From a virus, in the IMG/VR virus record IMGVR_UViG_3300030104_005123, positions 1-24,147 of that record: a stretch of DNA of 24,147 nucleotides, one strand, 5' to 3'. Shown here piece by piece: positions 16,020 to 21,963 of the stretch; position 1 is the stretch's first letter, and each line of letters opens with the position of its first letter. The notes beneath the pieces were generated by a model that saw nothing but the letters and a program-made list of their open reading frames with translations, was not told where the DNA came from and searched no databases. The position numbers were made by a program, and so were the translations under genes.

Positions 16020-16415
16020 ATGAATGTACGCCACCCCTCAAGCTGTTTACAGCCCGTTTTTTCTCAAGTAGAGCATCACCCTAAAGCTTGGGGTGATGAA
16101 TACTGGATCGCTAACAATGAGAAATATTGCGGTAAAATATTAAAGTTTAAAAAAGGATCTAACTTTTCGATGCATTTTCACATCAAAAAGCAGGAGAGTT
16201 GGTATGTCATGGAGGGAGAATTGAACTTGGAATATTTTGATCTTCAAACTGCCACAAGGCATTCCAAAGTTTTATCGGAGGGGGATTGCGTTCATCTTAA
16301 ACCTAATATCCCTCATAAATTAACGGCCCTAAAGGATTCTAGCGTGTTCGAGGTAAGCACTCAACACTTTGAAGATGATTCATATCGAACAGAAAAAAGT
16401 AATAAAGATAGTTAA
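16020..16415 (+). CDS. Cupin-fold protein (mannose-6-phosphate isomerase-like / cupin_2)
   Basis: The 131-residue single-cupin protein has motif 1 as H52-x-H54-x4-E59-x6-G66 (MHFHIKKQESWYVMEGEL) and motif 2 as GDCVHLKPNIPHKL with H99. These four ligands would bind a divalent metal. HPKAWGDEYWI and KILKFKKGSNFSMHFH resemble the cupin half of GDP-mannose pyrophosphorylase/mannose-6-phosphate isomerase-like proteins, which suggests a sugar-phosphate substrate, but a small dioxygenase or a sensor is possible. Phage cupins of this type are often thought to alter host surface sugars or metabolism. It is 3 bases after the previous gene and 2 bases before the next. Confidence 0.82.
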   Translation: MNVRHPSSCLQPVFSQVEHHPKAWGDEYWIANNEKYCGKILKFKKGSNFSMHFHIKKQESWYVMEGELNLEYFDLQTATRHSKVLSEGDCVHLKPNIPHKLTALKDSSVFEVSTQHFEDDSYRTEKSNKDS

Positions 16416-16417
16416 AT

Positions 16418-16549
16418 ATGGCAAAAGGTCAAAATACTTATACAAAATCCAAAAAAAAGCGCAATAAAGGCGTTCATTCTAAGAATAAGTGTTCGCGTAG
16501 TAAGGCTAGCACCCACTACAAAAAGAAATATCGGGGTCAGGGAAAATGA
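16418..16549 (+). CDS. 43-residue Lys-rich basic protein
   Basis: The frame MAKGQNTYTKSKKKRN to KYRGQGK contains about one third Lys/Arg and ends with HYKKKYRGQGK. I recall small phage proteins sharing the pattern HSKxKxSxxKxSxxYKKxYRGQG in marine and Bacteroidetes phages, which would make this a conserved gene and not chance; a search is needed. The high charge suggests nucleic-acid binding, for instance in condensation or as a minor head component. It starts 2 bases after the cupin stop. Confidence 0.65.
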   Translation: MAKGQNTYTKSKKKRNKGVHSKNKCSRSKASTHYKKKYRGQGK

Positions 16550-16559
16550 CACCCAATAC

Positions 16560-16588
16560 TTGCATCTTTGCGGGTTTTAGTGTAATTA
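16560..16588 (+). promoter_or_regulatory. Promoter region with AGTGTAA-type box before the small membrane protein gene
   Basis: GTGTAA at 16580-16585 within TTTTAGTGTAATTATAAG, 28 bases from the ATG at 16614. TTGCAT at 16560-16565 could be a -35 at a 17-base distance from TAATTA. Here the leader is long enough for translation from the AAAAAAG before the ATG, unlike the other cases. Confidence 0.4.
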
Positions 16589-16613
16589 TAAGTAACAAAC
16601 AAATATAAAAAAG

Positions 16614-16796
16614 ATGGATACTATTCTACAATTAGTTCAAGATAACCCTTGGTTTGGCGTTGTAACAGCGGCGATTGCTTTGGCGTCAGCTTTTGCGGCG
16701 GCAACCCCAACCCCTGCCAAAGGGAGCCTGTGGTCAAAAGTTTACGGCGTAATCGATTGGCTCGCTCTCAACGTTGGCAAAGCCAAGCAGAAATAG
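16614..16796 (+). CDS. Small single-TM phage protein
   Basis: The 60-residue protein has an N-terminal hydrophobic helix (about 9-30, NPWFGVVTAAIALASAFAAA), then the conserved-looking TPTPAKGSLWSKVYGVIDWLALNVGKAKQK. Similar short proteins with the TPxPxKGSxWxKxYxxIDxLALNxGKAK tail are familiar from podovirus and marine phage genomes, where they are sometimes called holin-like. It could be an accessory holin or pinholin, or a virion membrane component. It forms its own short unit with a promoter box in front and tandem terminators behind. Confidence 0.75.
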   Translation: MDTILQLVQDNPWFGVVTAAIALASAFAAATPTPAKGSLWSKVYGVIDWLALNVGKAKQK

Positions 16797-16809
16797 TCTT
16801 GATACAATC

Positions 16810-16862
16810 AAAATCCTTGGATGGATTTTTAAACCCCATCGTTTATGCGGTGGGGTTTTTTC
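16810..16862 (+). terminator. Two tandem intrinsic terminators
   Basis: The first hairpin pairs AAAATCC with GGATTTT (16810-16829) and ends in a T-run. The second pairs AAACCCCATCG with CGGTGGGGTTT (16831-16858) with one G-U pair and a six-base loop, followed by a T-run to 16862. Together they isolate the following nuclease-like gene. Confidence 0.85.
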
Positions 16863-16889
16863 TGTGTGCGAATTACCTTGCAGTTCTTC

Positions 16890-16917
16890 TTGACTAATAA
16901 TATTTATCGTTTATCAT
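16890..16917 (+). promoter_or_regulatory. Sigma70-like promoter of the nuclease-like gene
   Basis: TTGACT at 16890-16895, 16-base spacer, TATCAT at 16912-16917. The ATG at 16925 lies 7 bases after the -10, so transcription would begin at or beside the A of ATG. No Shine-Dalgarno is present. Confidence 0.6.
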
Positions 16918-16924
16918 ATATAAT

Positions 16925-17458
16925 ATGATTTCAGACAAGGCAAAGGGATTATCTGGTGCAAGCCATGTAGCACATACTAGGAAGCTCATGGACGAGTCCA
17001 CTGAGAGATATCACCATTCCTGCTTGTCTGCTGGTTTAACTATTAAGAAAACTGGTAAGACTCAGGATATTGGGCATGTGGATTTTGTAGTAGATGGAGA
17101 AACGGTTGATTTAAAAGGTTTAAAAAACTCAACCCGAGAAGGTAAGCTGTTGTTGGAGTTCTTGAATGTAAACGGCAAGACTGGTTGGTGTAACGAAAAT
17201 GGAACTCCGTTATGGGTAGCTTTTGACTTTGGAGCCTTCTTTCTTCATGTTAAAAATGTTGACTTATACAATTTAGCAAAAGAAAAATGCAATTTGCGCG
17301 AAACAGTATCCCGAGTGGACGCTTGCCTTTATAAGGGGTATCGGCGTAAAGGTAGGAAGGATTTGATGTCAATGGTTCGCCTTCAGGACGTTCTTGAGAA
17401 TTGCGAGCATTGGTTTTTACCCTACTCCAAATACCAAATTCCCTTTGAGCAGGTTTAA
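16925..17458 (+). CDS. Candidate PD-(D/E)XK-type nuclease
   Basis: The 177-residue protein has a helix at the N-terminus, then GKTQDIGHVDFVVDGETVDLKGLK, where D53 followed by D62-x-K64 fits the D...(D/E)xK metal-binding core. This is followed by a LLLEFLNVNGKTGW strand with E78. A strand-helix run, LWVAFDFGAFFLHVKNVDLYNLAKE, resembles the late part of type II restriction-like folds. The C-terminal half is basic (YKGYRRKGRKDLM). Phages use such enzymes for DNA repair, recombination or host DNA breakdown. The family is not certain; another nucleic-acid enzyme is possible. The gene stands alone with its own promoter, and its stop overlaps the stop of the convergent gene by 4 bases. Confidence 0.6.
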   Translation: MISDKAKGLSGASHVAHTRKLMDESTERYHHSCLSAGLTIKKTGKTQDIGHVDFVVDGETVDLKGLKNSTREGKLLLEFLNVNGKTGWCNENGTPLWVAFDFGAFFLHVKNVDLYNLAKEKCNLRETVSRVDACLYKGYRRKGRKDLMSMVRLQDVLENCEHWFLPYSKYQIPFEQV

Positions 17459-17985
17459 GCGTCGCAGCTTACAATCATTGTGATTCCTGTTCCCGCTGTA
17501 TCAGTAACGGTTAACGTTCCTGCGGTAGAACTTGGGTCGTTGTGCGATCCCCCCACGATGCTACTAATAATTATATCTTCATCAGAGGCGTAAGTGAAGT
17601 CTGATACTTGACCTATACCAGTGAAGACTGCTATTCTTTGGTAACTGGTTGTAAGGGCAATACCATTAATTGTCATGTTCCCTGCTTCTATTTTTGAAGA
17701 ATTAATACCCTTCGCATCAAAAGCAAACAAACCCTTAATTTCACTGAAATCTCCCGTGCCCACATAGCGGAATCCTGCATCGTAAGGTTCAATCAGAAGT
17801 CCCGTTGGCTGTCCTAACACATCAATCTTTCTGTTGTATTCTCTAATAACATGATTGTCGAAGTCATCATATCGCTCGCTAGTTCCCGTCGAATACAATC
17901 CTGTGATATCTCCCCGATATTGCATCCAAAGTCCCGATCCCGTTGCGTAGTTCGTGTGGACTAAATCTTGAATTGTTCTGGGCAT
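17455..17985 (-). CDS. Hypothetical protein, possibly virion-associated
   Basis: This 176-residue protein is the only minus-strand gene between 11.5 and 23.1 kb. It is rich in Gly, Thr and Ser with short strand-like segments (SGLWMQYRGDITGLYSTGT, GNMTINGIALTTSYQRIAVFTGIG, GTLTVTDTAGTGITMIVS). This composition is shared with the tail proteins of this window and suggests a beta-structured virion protein such as a decoration or fibre-associated protein. No motif proves it. An AGTGTAA box like that of the tail operon precedes it (GTGTAA at 18002-17997, 11 bases from the ATG). The stop codons of this gene and its convergent neighbour share the bases TTAA. Confidence 0.7.
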   Translation of the reverse strand: MPRTIQDLVHTNYATGSGLWMQYRGDITGLYSTGTSERYDDFDNHVIREYNRKIDVLGQPTGLLIEPYDAGFRYVGTGDFSEIKGLFAFDAKGINSSKIEAGNMTINGIALTTSYQRIAVFTGIGQVSDFTYASDEDIIISSIVGGSHNDPSSTAGTLTVTDTAGTGITMIVSCDA

Positions 17986-17996
17986 AGTATTTCTTT

Positions 17997-18039
17997 TTAC
18001 ACATAAATTGCTTTACAGGGTCACAAATATCAATATAAT
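17997..18039. promoter_or_regulatory. Divergent promoters between 17985 and 18049
   Basis: Minus strand: GTGTAA at 18002-17997, 11 bases from the start at 17985. Plus strand: TTTACA at 18012-18017, 16-base spacer, TATAAT at 18034-18039, 9 bases from the ATG at 18049. The two promoter classes of this window stand back to back here. Confidence 0.6.
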
Positions 18040-18048
18040 AGAACCCTA

Positions 18049-18180
18049 ATGTATTTCGTTATATTTATCGCCTGGATAACCTTTTGTCTTATTATGTGTC
18101 GCGTTTTAGGCATGAATGCGGAGGTTGGTCGCCTGTCGCGGAGAAAAAATACTTCAAATAAAAAATCTCAGAATATATAG
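18049..18180 (+). CDS. 43-residue membrane protein
   Basis: The frame starts MYFVIFIAWITFCLIMCRVLG, a single hydrophobic helix, and continues with a basic tail (GRLSRRKNTSNKKSQ). It is placed exactly behind a good promoter (TTTACA-16-TATAAT), which is the main reason to call it a gene. The positive-inside rule puts the C-terminus in the cytoplasm. The function is unknown. Confidence 0.6.
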   Translation: MYFVIFIAWITFCLIMCRVLGMNAEVGRLSRRKNTSNKKSQNI

Positions 18181-18189
18181 ATTTTCTCC

Positions 18190-18230
18190 TTGACGATTAC
18201 TTTACTGTAGTTAACATTACAAAATAATAT
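18190..18230 (+). promoter_or_regulatory. Possible promoter before the membrane protein at 18236
   Basis: Two readings fit: TTGACG (18190-18195)-16-TAACAT (18212-18217), or TTACTG (18202-18207)-17-TAATAT (18225-18230). The second would place the -10 five bases before the ATG. Confidence 0.4.
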
Positions 18231-18235
18231 TTAAA

Positions 18236-18484
18236 ATGATTAAGGCGCTTTATTTTCTTTTTTCACTCGGGGCGGGTTTGACTATCGGTGTTGTGCTGGC
18301 CTCCGTCCTTGCGGTTATAACCTTCTTCCAGTCGCTAATAAATTTCCCGATTGCTGTCTATCTGAGGTCAGTTCAGAATTACAATTCAAGTCAGCAGGAG
18401 CGTGAACCTACTGATGTATGGGAAAGACACATAGCCAGAATGGAAAAGAAAAAACAACAATACAAAGACCACGAAAAAGCATGA
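18236..18484 (+). CDS. Small membrane protein
   Basis: The 82-residue protein has a hydrophobic region spanning about residues 4-44 (LYFLFSLGAGLTIGVVLASV, then LAVITFFQSLINFPIAVYL) that could make two helices. A charged C-terminal tail with a short basic coiled segment (ERHIARMEKKKQQYKDHEKA) follows. It resembles no family I can name. Its stop overlaps the next start (ATGA), so the two are cotranslated. Confidence 0.65.
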   Translation: MIKALYFLFSLGAGLTIGVVLASVLAVITFFQSLINFPIAVYLRSVQNYNSSQQEREPTDVWERHIARMEKKKQQYKDHEKA

Positions 18485-18837
18485 AAACATTTATACCTCT
18501 AGTGGTGGCGACAACATGTTGTGTAGCCACCCTATATCTTTTGCCCGTGAAAACGTGGATGACGAACGAGGAAACGCCTGTTAAGCTTCCCGCTCATGAG
18601 TTTCCTGACCCCAATTACCAGTGGGTGAGTCCTAGTTCGCGCTACGAAATAAGAATCCAGAACAGCCATGCAGATGAAAGGCTGGAAGTAGTTCAGACAC
18701 TTGAACAGGCATTGGCGTATTTGAAAAAATACTCTATGCATCACGATGATTTATTTGTTTATGATTTAAATAGTGGTCAGATGGTTGCAGATTGCTATGT
18801 TGTGGGGAACGGTGAAGGTCAAGTAGCTATAGATTAA
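18481..18837 (+). CDS. Membrane-anchored or secreted small protein
   Basis: The start at 18481 (118 residues) is chosen over an in-frame ATG at 18418 because it overlaps the previous stop by 4 bases and gives a normal hydrophobic N-terminus (FIPLVVATTCCVATLYLLP, residues 4-22). The rest is soluble: SPSSRYEIRIQNSHADERLEVVQTLEQALAYLKKYSMHHDDLFVYDLNSGQ, an alpha/beta layout that probably faces the periplasm. No known domain is recognised. The stop overlaps the SET gene start as TAATG. Confidence 0.68.
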   Translation: MKTFIPLVVATTCCVATLYLLPVKTWMTNEETPVKLPAHEFPDPNYQWVSPSSRYEIRIQNSHADERLEVVQTLEQALAYLKKYSMHHDDLFVYDLNSGQMVADCYVVGNGEGQVAID

Positions 18838-19145
18838 TGAAAACGGATTATCCCTTCAATAGTTATCGACCTCTTCCACAAGGTTTAACGATAGGCCAAA
18901 GTAAAATTCACGGCTTGGGAGTCTTTGCAACCAAGGATTGGTCAGCCGCTACACATTTGGGGCGCACACATATTGCAGACACAAAAGATAATTGGATTAG
19001 AACGCCCTTAGGTGGTTTTATTAATCACTCTGAAGAGCCTAATGCGTTTATCTTAAACGGTAGAATACATAGAGAACTTTATACTATTAAACCAATTAAA
19101 AAAGGTGACGAAATAGTTGTGTATTACACCCTACAAACAGCTTAA
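18837..19145 (+). CDS. SET-domain protein (putative protein lysine methyltransferase)
   Basis: This 102-residue mini-SET domain has the three conserved parts in order: IGQSKIHGLGVFATKDW (residues 19-35, the SAM-binding start of SET), GGFINHSEEPNA (59-70, with N63-H64-S65) and IKKGDEIVVYYTL (87-99, with the catalytic Tyr at 96 or 97). The middle SET-I region is very short, and no post-SET cysteine cluster is present. Such proteins transfer methyl from S-adenosylmethionine to lysine side chains. In a phage the target may be a host ribosomal, nucleoid or RNA-polymerase protein, but nothing in the sequence shows it. It is translationally coupled to the membrane protein before it and is 2 bases from the Nmad1 gene. 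Confidence 0.85.
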   Translation: MKTDYPFNSYRPLPQGLTIGQSKIHGLGVFATKDWSAATHLGRTHIADTKDNWIRTPLGGFINHSEEPNAFILNGRIHRELYTIKPIKKGDEIVVYYTLQTA

Positions 19146-19147
19146 TT

Positions 19148-19528
19148 ATGACCATCAAAGACTTATTGGAACTACATGACGAAACCTGTGACAAGTGCAG
19201 GGATATAATGGCAAAGAAAAACAACGATTATACAGGTGGCAAAACTGCCAAGGATATATTCGCCAATTTCAAAGCCTCACAAATACTTAACATTCATCCA
19301 GTTAAGGGTATCCTGATGAGGATGATTGATAAAATCCAGAGAATTCAATCATTTACTAATGACCGCAAACTTGAAGTGCCAAACGAAAGCGTGTATGACG
19401 CATGTGAGGACATCATTAACTACGCCATCTTAGCGAAAGCGATGCTCACGGAGGAAAGAGACTTCAGGTCTAAACTCTATGACAAGATTAAAAAAGAGTA
19501 TAAAAACTCCCTTCCCCCATCTAAATAA
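19148..19528 (+). CDS. Nmad1 / DUF1599 nucleotide-modification-associated protein
   Basis: The 126-residue protein shows the family layout: KNNDY at 24-28, NF at 40-41, then GILMRMIDKIQRI (54-66) and NES-x3-DACEDIINYAIL (79-95). The conserved acidic residues in the last two helices resemble the metal-binding sites of all-alpha NTP pyrophosphatases. The family is associated with phage nucleotide-modification loci. It would act on modified or unwanted nucleotides, but no other base-modification gene is visible here. It lies between the SET gene (2 bases) and the LamG-like gene (0 bases). Confidence 0.8.
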   Translation: MTIKDLLELHDETCDKCRDIMAKKNNDYTGGKTAKDIFANFKASQILNIHPVKGILMRMIDKIQRIQSFTNDRKLEVPNESVYDACEDIINYAILAKAMLTEERDFRSKLYDKIKKEYKNSLPPSK

Positions 19529-20368
19529 ATGATTAATAAATTAGGCATAATTAGCGGCGCACGACGAAACCTTCTCTTTGATATTCAAGACGGAGCATAC
19601 GGAGCCTACAGTTTAAGGTATTTAAATCGAGAGTATAACGGAGATGTTATCTTGGGTCATCGTGACTCTGATAATGCAGAACGAGGCTTCACCCCCACGG
19701 AAATAGTCGATGGAACGCTAACCACATGGGGAGCGGGCGATATTGTCAGGGTTAAAACGTGGTATGATCAAAGTGGAAATGAGCATGATGCGACACAAAG
19801 CACAAAGCTTCATAGACCCTCTGTTGTTGTGTCTGGAACGCAAGAGTTTTTAAGTGGTACGATCCCCTCTCTTAACTTTAATACTAATGATTTTTTACCT
19901 TTAGATTCTGCTTTGCCAGATATTGATATCGGTTCGTGTAGTTCATTTGTAGTTGGTAAGTTTGATGATATTGTAGGGTCTACGCAGGAGGTAATGTTTT
20001 CTTTAGGAACAACTTCTGGTGCAAAAAGATGGTATGCACCAACGGCATATCAGAGTGAATTTAATTGGGGCTACGGAAACACATGGAACATGCATCAAGA
20101 AACCCAAGATACAGACCCACATTTATTCACCACCATCGCGGGAACAACTCAAGGTAATTGGCAACCATTTATTGATGGCACCAGCCTAACCAGTAAGACG
20201 TTACAAACTGGGGCGACCTCTGGAACCTATGGGATCGGAGGGCTAAACAGCGCTACATCTTTCGAACTTGACGGTAAAATTGCCGAGGTCATTGTGTATA
20301 GCAGTGACCAAAGCGCAAAACGAACCGCCCTTGAAAAAAACATAATGGATTATTACGGCATAAGCTAA
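19529..20368 (+). CDS. LamG/concanavalin-like protein of the arabinofuranosidase-B-like group
   Basis: The 279-residue protein carries the distinctive phrases AYSLRYL (26-32), RDSDNAERGF (45-54), VKTWYDQSGNEHDATQ (75-90), RPSVV and PSLNFN, and ends in an AEVIVYSSD...EKNIMDYYGI module. These are typical of the jelly-roll domain related to the catalytic part of alpha-L-arabinofuranosidase B, which is common in phage tail fibres and structural proteins. I see no way to tell an active enzyme from a binding domain. It has no signal peptide. Its ATG directly abuts the Nmad1 stop, so it is transcribed on the plus strand away from the tail operon. A virion decoration, fibre or sugar-binding role is inferred. 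Confidence 0.8.
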   Translation: MINKLGIISGARRNLLFDIQDGAYGAYSLRYLNREYNGDVILGHRDSDNAERGFTPTEIVDGTLTTWGAGDIVRVKTWYDQSGNEHDATQSTKLHRPSVVVSGTQEFLSGTIPSLNFNTNDFLPLDSALPDIDIGSCSSFVVGKFDDIVGSTQEVMFSLGTTSGAKRWYAPTAYQSEFNWGYGNTWNMHQETQDTDPHLFTTIAGTTQGNWQPFIDGTSLTSKTLQTGATSGTYGIGGLNSATSFELDGKIAEVIVYSSDQSAKRTALEKNIMDYYGIS

Positions 20369-20385
20369 TTAACATATAGCAATGT

Positions 20386-20541
20386 ATGAAAAATATTTGG
20401 AGACTATGGGCAAAAGCTTTGGGCGAGAAGCAGGGAGCAAACCAAGAAGCCGATTTTATCGCTCTAATCCGAACATTAATCATTTTACAAGCTATCATTT
20501 GTAATCTTTTTATTATCGCTAATATTATTAAGAACTGGTAA
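20386..20541 (+). CDS. 51-residue membrane protein of cyanophage type
   Basis: The frame begins MKNIWRLWAKALGEKQG and continues with ADFIALIRTLIILQAIICNL and FIIANIIKNW: an N-terminal amphipathic part and one transmembrane helix near 27-48. I recall near-identical layouts (MKxIWxLWxxALGxK...E.D..ALIRT.I......N.FII...I.NW) in cyanophage genomes; a search would confirm this. It is followed 2 bases later by the next gene. The function is unknown. Confidence 0.7.
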   Translation: MKNIWRLWAKALGEKQGANQEADFIALIRTLIILQAIICNLFIIANIIKNW

Positions 20542-20543
20542 CT

Positions 20544-20765
20544 ATGCTTTTAGACGACGCTTTAATTTTAGACGGCTTGGATGAGGCCATCGCAGGACAA
20601 TCGGATTGTGGTCGCTTGATATATGATCACAATAAAATGCTTGCAATCTTCATGGAACGAGATAAGATGACTCAGGAGGAAGCCATTGAATGGATTGATT
20701 ACAATGTAATGGGTGTCCAGCCTAACGGCGCAGGCTTCATAATGATGTATGAACACTTTGATTAA
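20544..20765 (+). CDS. Conserved hypothetical phage protein
   Basis: A 73-residue acidic protein. Residues 23-60 read GRLIYDHNKMLAIFMERD then MTQEEAIEWIDYNVMGV, a helix-turn-helix-like layout seen in many small marine-phage proteins (the EEAIEWIDYN phrase is characteristic in my recollection). It lies in a tight run with the next gene (adjacent, no gap). The function is unknown. Confidence 0.75.
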   Translation: MLLDDALILDGLDEAIAGQSDCGRLIYDHNKMLAIFMERDKMTQEEAIEWIDYNVMGVQPNGAGFIMMYEHFD

Positions 20766-21248
20766 ATGAATATATTTGCAGTAGACAATGACCCCAAAAT
20801 CGCAGCACAACAATTGTGTGACAAACATGTAGTCAAGATGATTCTTGAGTCAGCGCAGATGCTTTGCGCTGTGTTCCCTAATGGGGACGCTCCATACAAG
20901 AGAGCATTCTACAATCACCCTTGCACTAAGTGGGCTAGAGAATCAGTCGAGAACTACGAGTGGTTGCTCAATCACGCATACGCTATGTGTCAAGAGTATA
21001 CTCGTCGCTACGGCAAGGTGCATAAGTCTCTTAATGCTATCGGTTGGTGCGGATCTAATTACCACAAGCTAAATATGCCATCCAAGGGACTCACTCCTTT
21101 CGCACAAGCAATGCCAGAGGAATACAAAAACGATTGTTCTGTTACAGCTTATCGCTCCTATTACAATGGTGAGAAAGCTTACTTCGCCAAGTGGACCAAG
21201 AGAGAGACTCCCAATTGGTTCCAGATCGAAAGAGAAATGGCTAAATAA
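20766..21248 (+). CDS. Conserved phage protein of unknown function
   Basis: The 160-residue protein starts MNIFAVDNDPKIAAQQLCDKHVVKMILE and has conserved-looking phrases NHPCTKWARES, NYEWLLNHAYAM, EYTRRYGKVHKS, LTPFAQAMPEEYK and AYRSYYNGEKAYFAKWTKRETPNWF. The pattern is familiar from many marine and other phages, always as a compact protein of this size. The His, Asp and Arg-rich motifs and the aromatic C-terminus suggest a nucleic-acid-related enzyme, but I cannot name a reaction. Base composition is noticeably more GC-rich than that of the endonuclease gene that follows with a 1-base overlap (TAATG). Confidence 0.8.
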   Translation: MNIFAVDNDPKIAAQQLCDKHVVKMILESAQMLCAVFPNGDAPYKRAFYNHPCTKWARESVENYEWLLNHAYAMCQEYTRRYGKVHKSLNAIGWCGSNYHKLNMPSKGLTPFAQAMPEEYKNDCSVTAYRSYYNGEKAYFAKWTKRETPNWFQIEREMAK

Positions 21249-21784
21249 TGAAACACAAACCACTGCCACCACTAGAAGAACTAAAAGAATATTTAGATTA
21301 TAATCCAGATAGGGGGTCATTTACTTGGAAGAAAAAACGTAAATATTCAAATATTAAAATAGGTCAAAAAGCAGGAGGATTAAATAATGAAGGTTATCAC
21401 CGAATTGACTGGCTGAAAAGCTCCTATCTGGGGCATAGACTAGCTTACTATATGTATCATGGTATAGATCCACTAGAAAAGCAGGTAGATCACATAAATG
21501 GTAATACACTAGATAATAGAATCAAAAATCTTAGATTAGCCACTCATAAACAAAATAGAAAAAATTCTAAGGTATGTAAGAATAATAATTCTGGTGTAAC
21601 TGGAGTCTTTTGGCATAAAGCTGGAAGAAAATGGGTTTCTTGCATAAATGTAGATTGTAAGCCTATATATTTAGGTTCTTTTAAGAAAAAAGAAGATGCT
21701 ATACAAGCTCGTATAGAAGCAGAGAAAAAATATTTCAGTGAGTTTAGGCGAAACCCCCAGATCGACTGCGATTTTCCCAAATAA
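21248..21784 (+). CDS. HNH homing-type endonuclease with AP2 domain
   Basis: The 178-residue protein has three parts. Residues 8-65 form an NUMOD-like start (LEELKEYLDYNPDRGSFTWKKK, HRLAYYMYHG). The HNH core is at 79-100 (QVDHINGNTLDNRIKNLRLATH; D81-H82, N90, H100). An AP2 DNA-binding domain is at 116-165 (GVTGVFWHKAGRKWV, YLGSFKKKEDAIQARIEAEKKYF). Such free-standing genes cut DNA of phages lacking them and so spread. The gene is far more AT-rich than its upstream neighbour, a sign of transfer. The last ten codons (NPQIDCDFPK) lie inside copy A of a repeat found again 1.3 kb downstream. Confidence 0.92.
   Translation: MKHKPLPPLEELKEYLDYNPDRGSFTWKKKRKYSNIKIGQKAGGLNNEGYHRIDWLKSSYLGHRLAYYMYHGIDPLEKQVDHINGNTLDNRIKNLRLATHKQNRKNSKVCKNNNSGVTGVFWHKAGRKWVSCINVDCKPIYLGSFKKKEDAIQARIEAEKKYFSEFRRNPQIDCDFPK
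21751..21784 (+). repeat. Repeat copy A, 34 bases, at the end of the HNH gene
   Basis: It is identical to copy C at 23046-23079 except for one base (C in CCCCCAG against T in CCCCTAG). It encodes the last residues and stop of the HNH gene. AGATCG-ACTG-CGATTT can form a weak 6-base stem before TTT. Confidence 0.85.
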
Positions 21785-21876
21785 TGAAATTATTCTCCTA
21801 TTTTTTAGCGTTTACGGCAATTTTTTGTCAAATTACTTGGGTTTTGTTAATAATAATTAGTGCCACATCACAGTAA
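21784..21876 (+). CDS. Possible 30-residue membrane peptide
   Basis: The ATG overlaps the HNH stop as TAATG, and the frame reads MKLFSYFLAFTAIFCQITWVLLIIISATSQ, almost wholly hydrophobic. The coupled start is the main support; it could be chance in AT-rich DNA. No function is proposed. Confidence 0.35.
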   Translation: MKLFSYFLAFTAIFCQITWVLLIIISATSQ

Positions 21877-21900
21877 GTGAATCGGACATTAACAAATCGG

Positions 21901-21940
21901 TAAAAAGTCGCAGATCAAGCGCGTTTTTCTCAAATAAGAG
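21901..21940 (+). repeat. Repeat copy B (diverged)
   Basis: It shares TAAAAAGYCSCAGATC with copy D and CAAATAAG with all copies. It lies between the small hydrophobic frame and the promoter of the secreted-protein gene. The stretch 21877-21963 otherwise holds only this repeat and the promoter box. Confidence 0.65.
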
Positions 21941-21943
21941 AGT

Positions 21944-21963
21944 GTACATGTGTAATTATATAC
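21944..21963 (+). promoter_or_regulatory. AGTGTAA-type box and imperfect palindrome before the secreted-protein gene
   Basis: GTGTAA at 21950-21955, 8 bases before the ATG at 21964. The box sits in an imperfect palindrome CATGTGTA-ATTA-TATACATG (21947-21966) that covers the start codon. No Shine-Dalgarno is present. Confidence 0.5.

Noticed and set aside
16649-16897. Plus-strand frame of 82 codons overlapping the small membrane protein
   Set aside because: It is a shifted frame that runs through both terminators and looks like chance.
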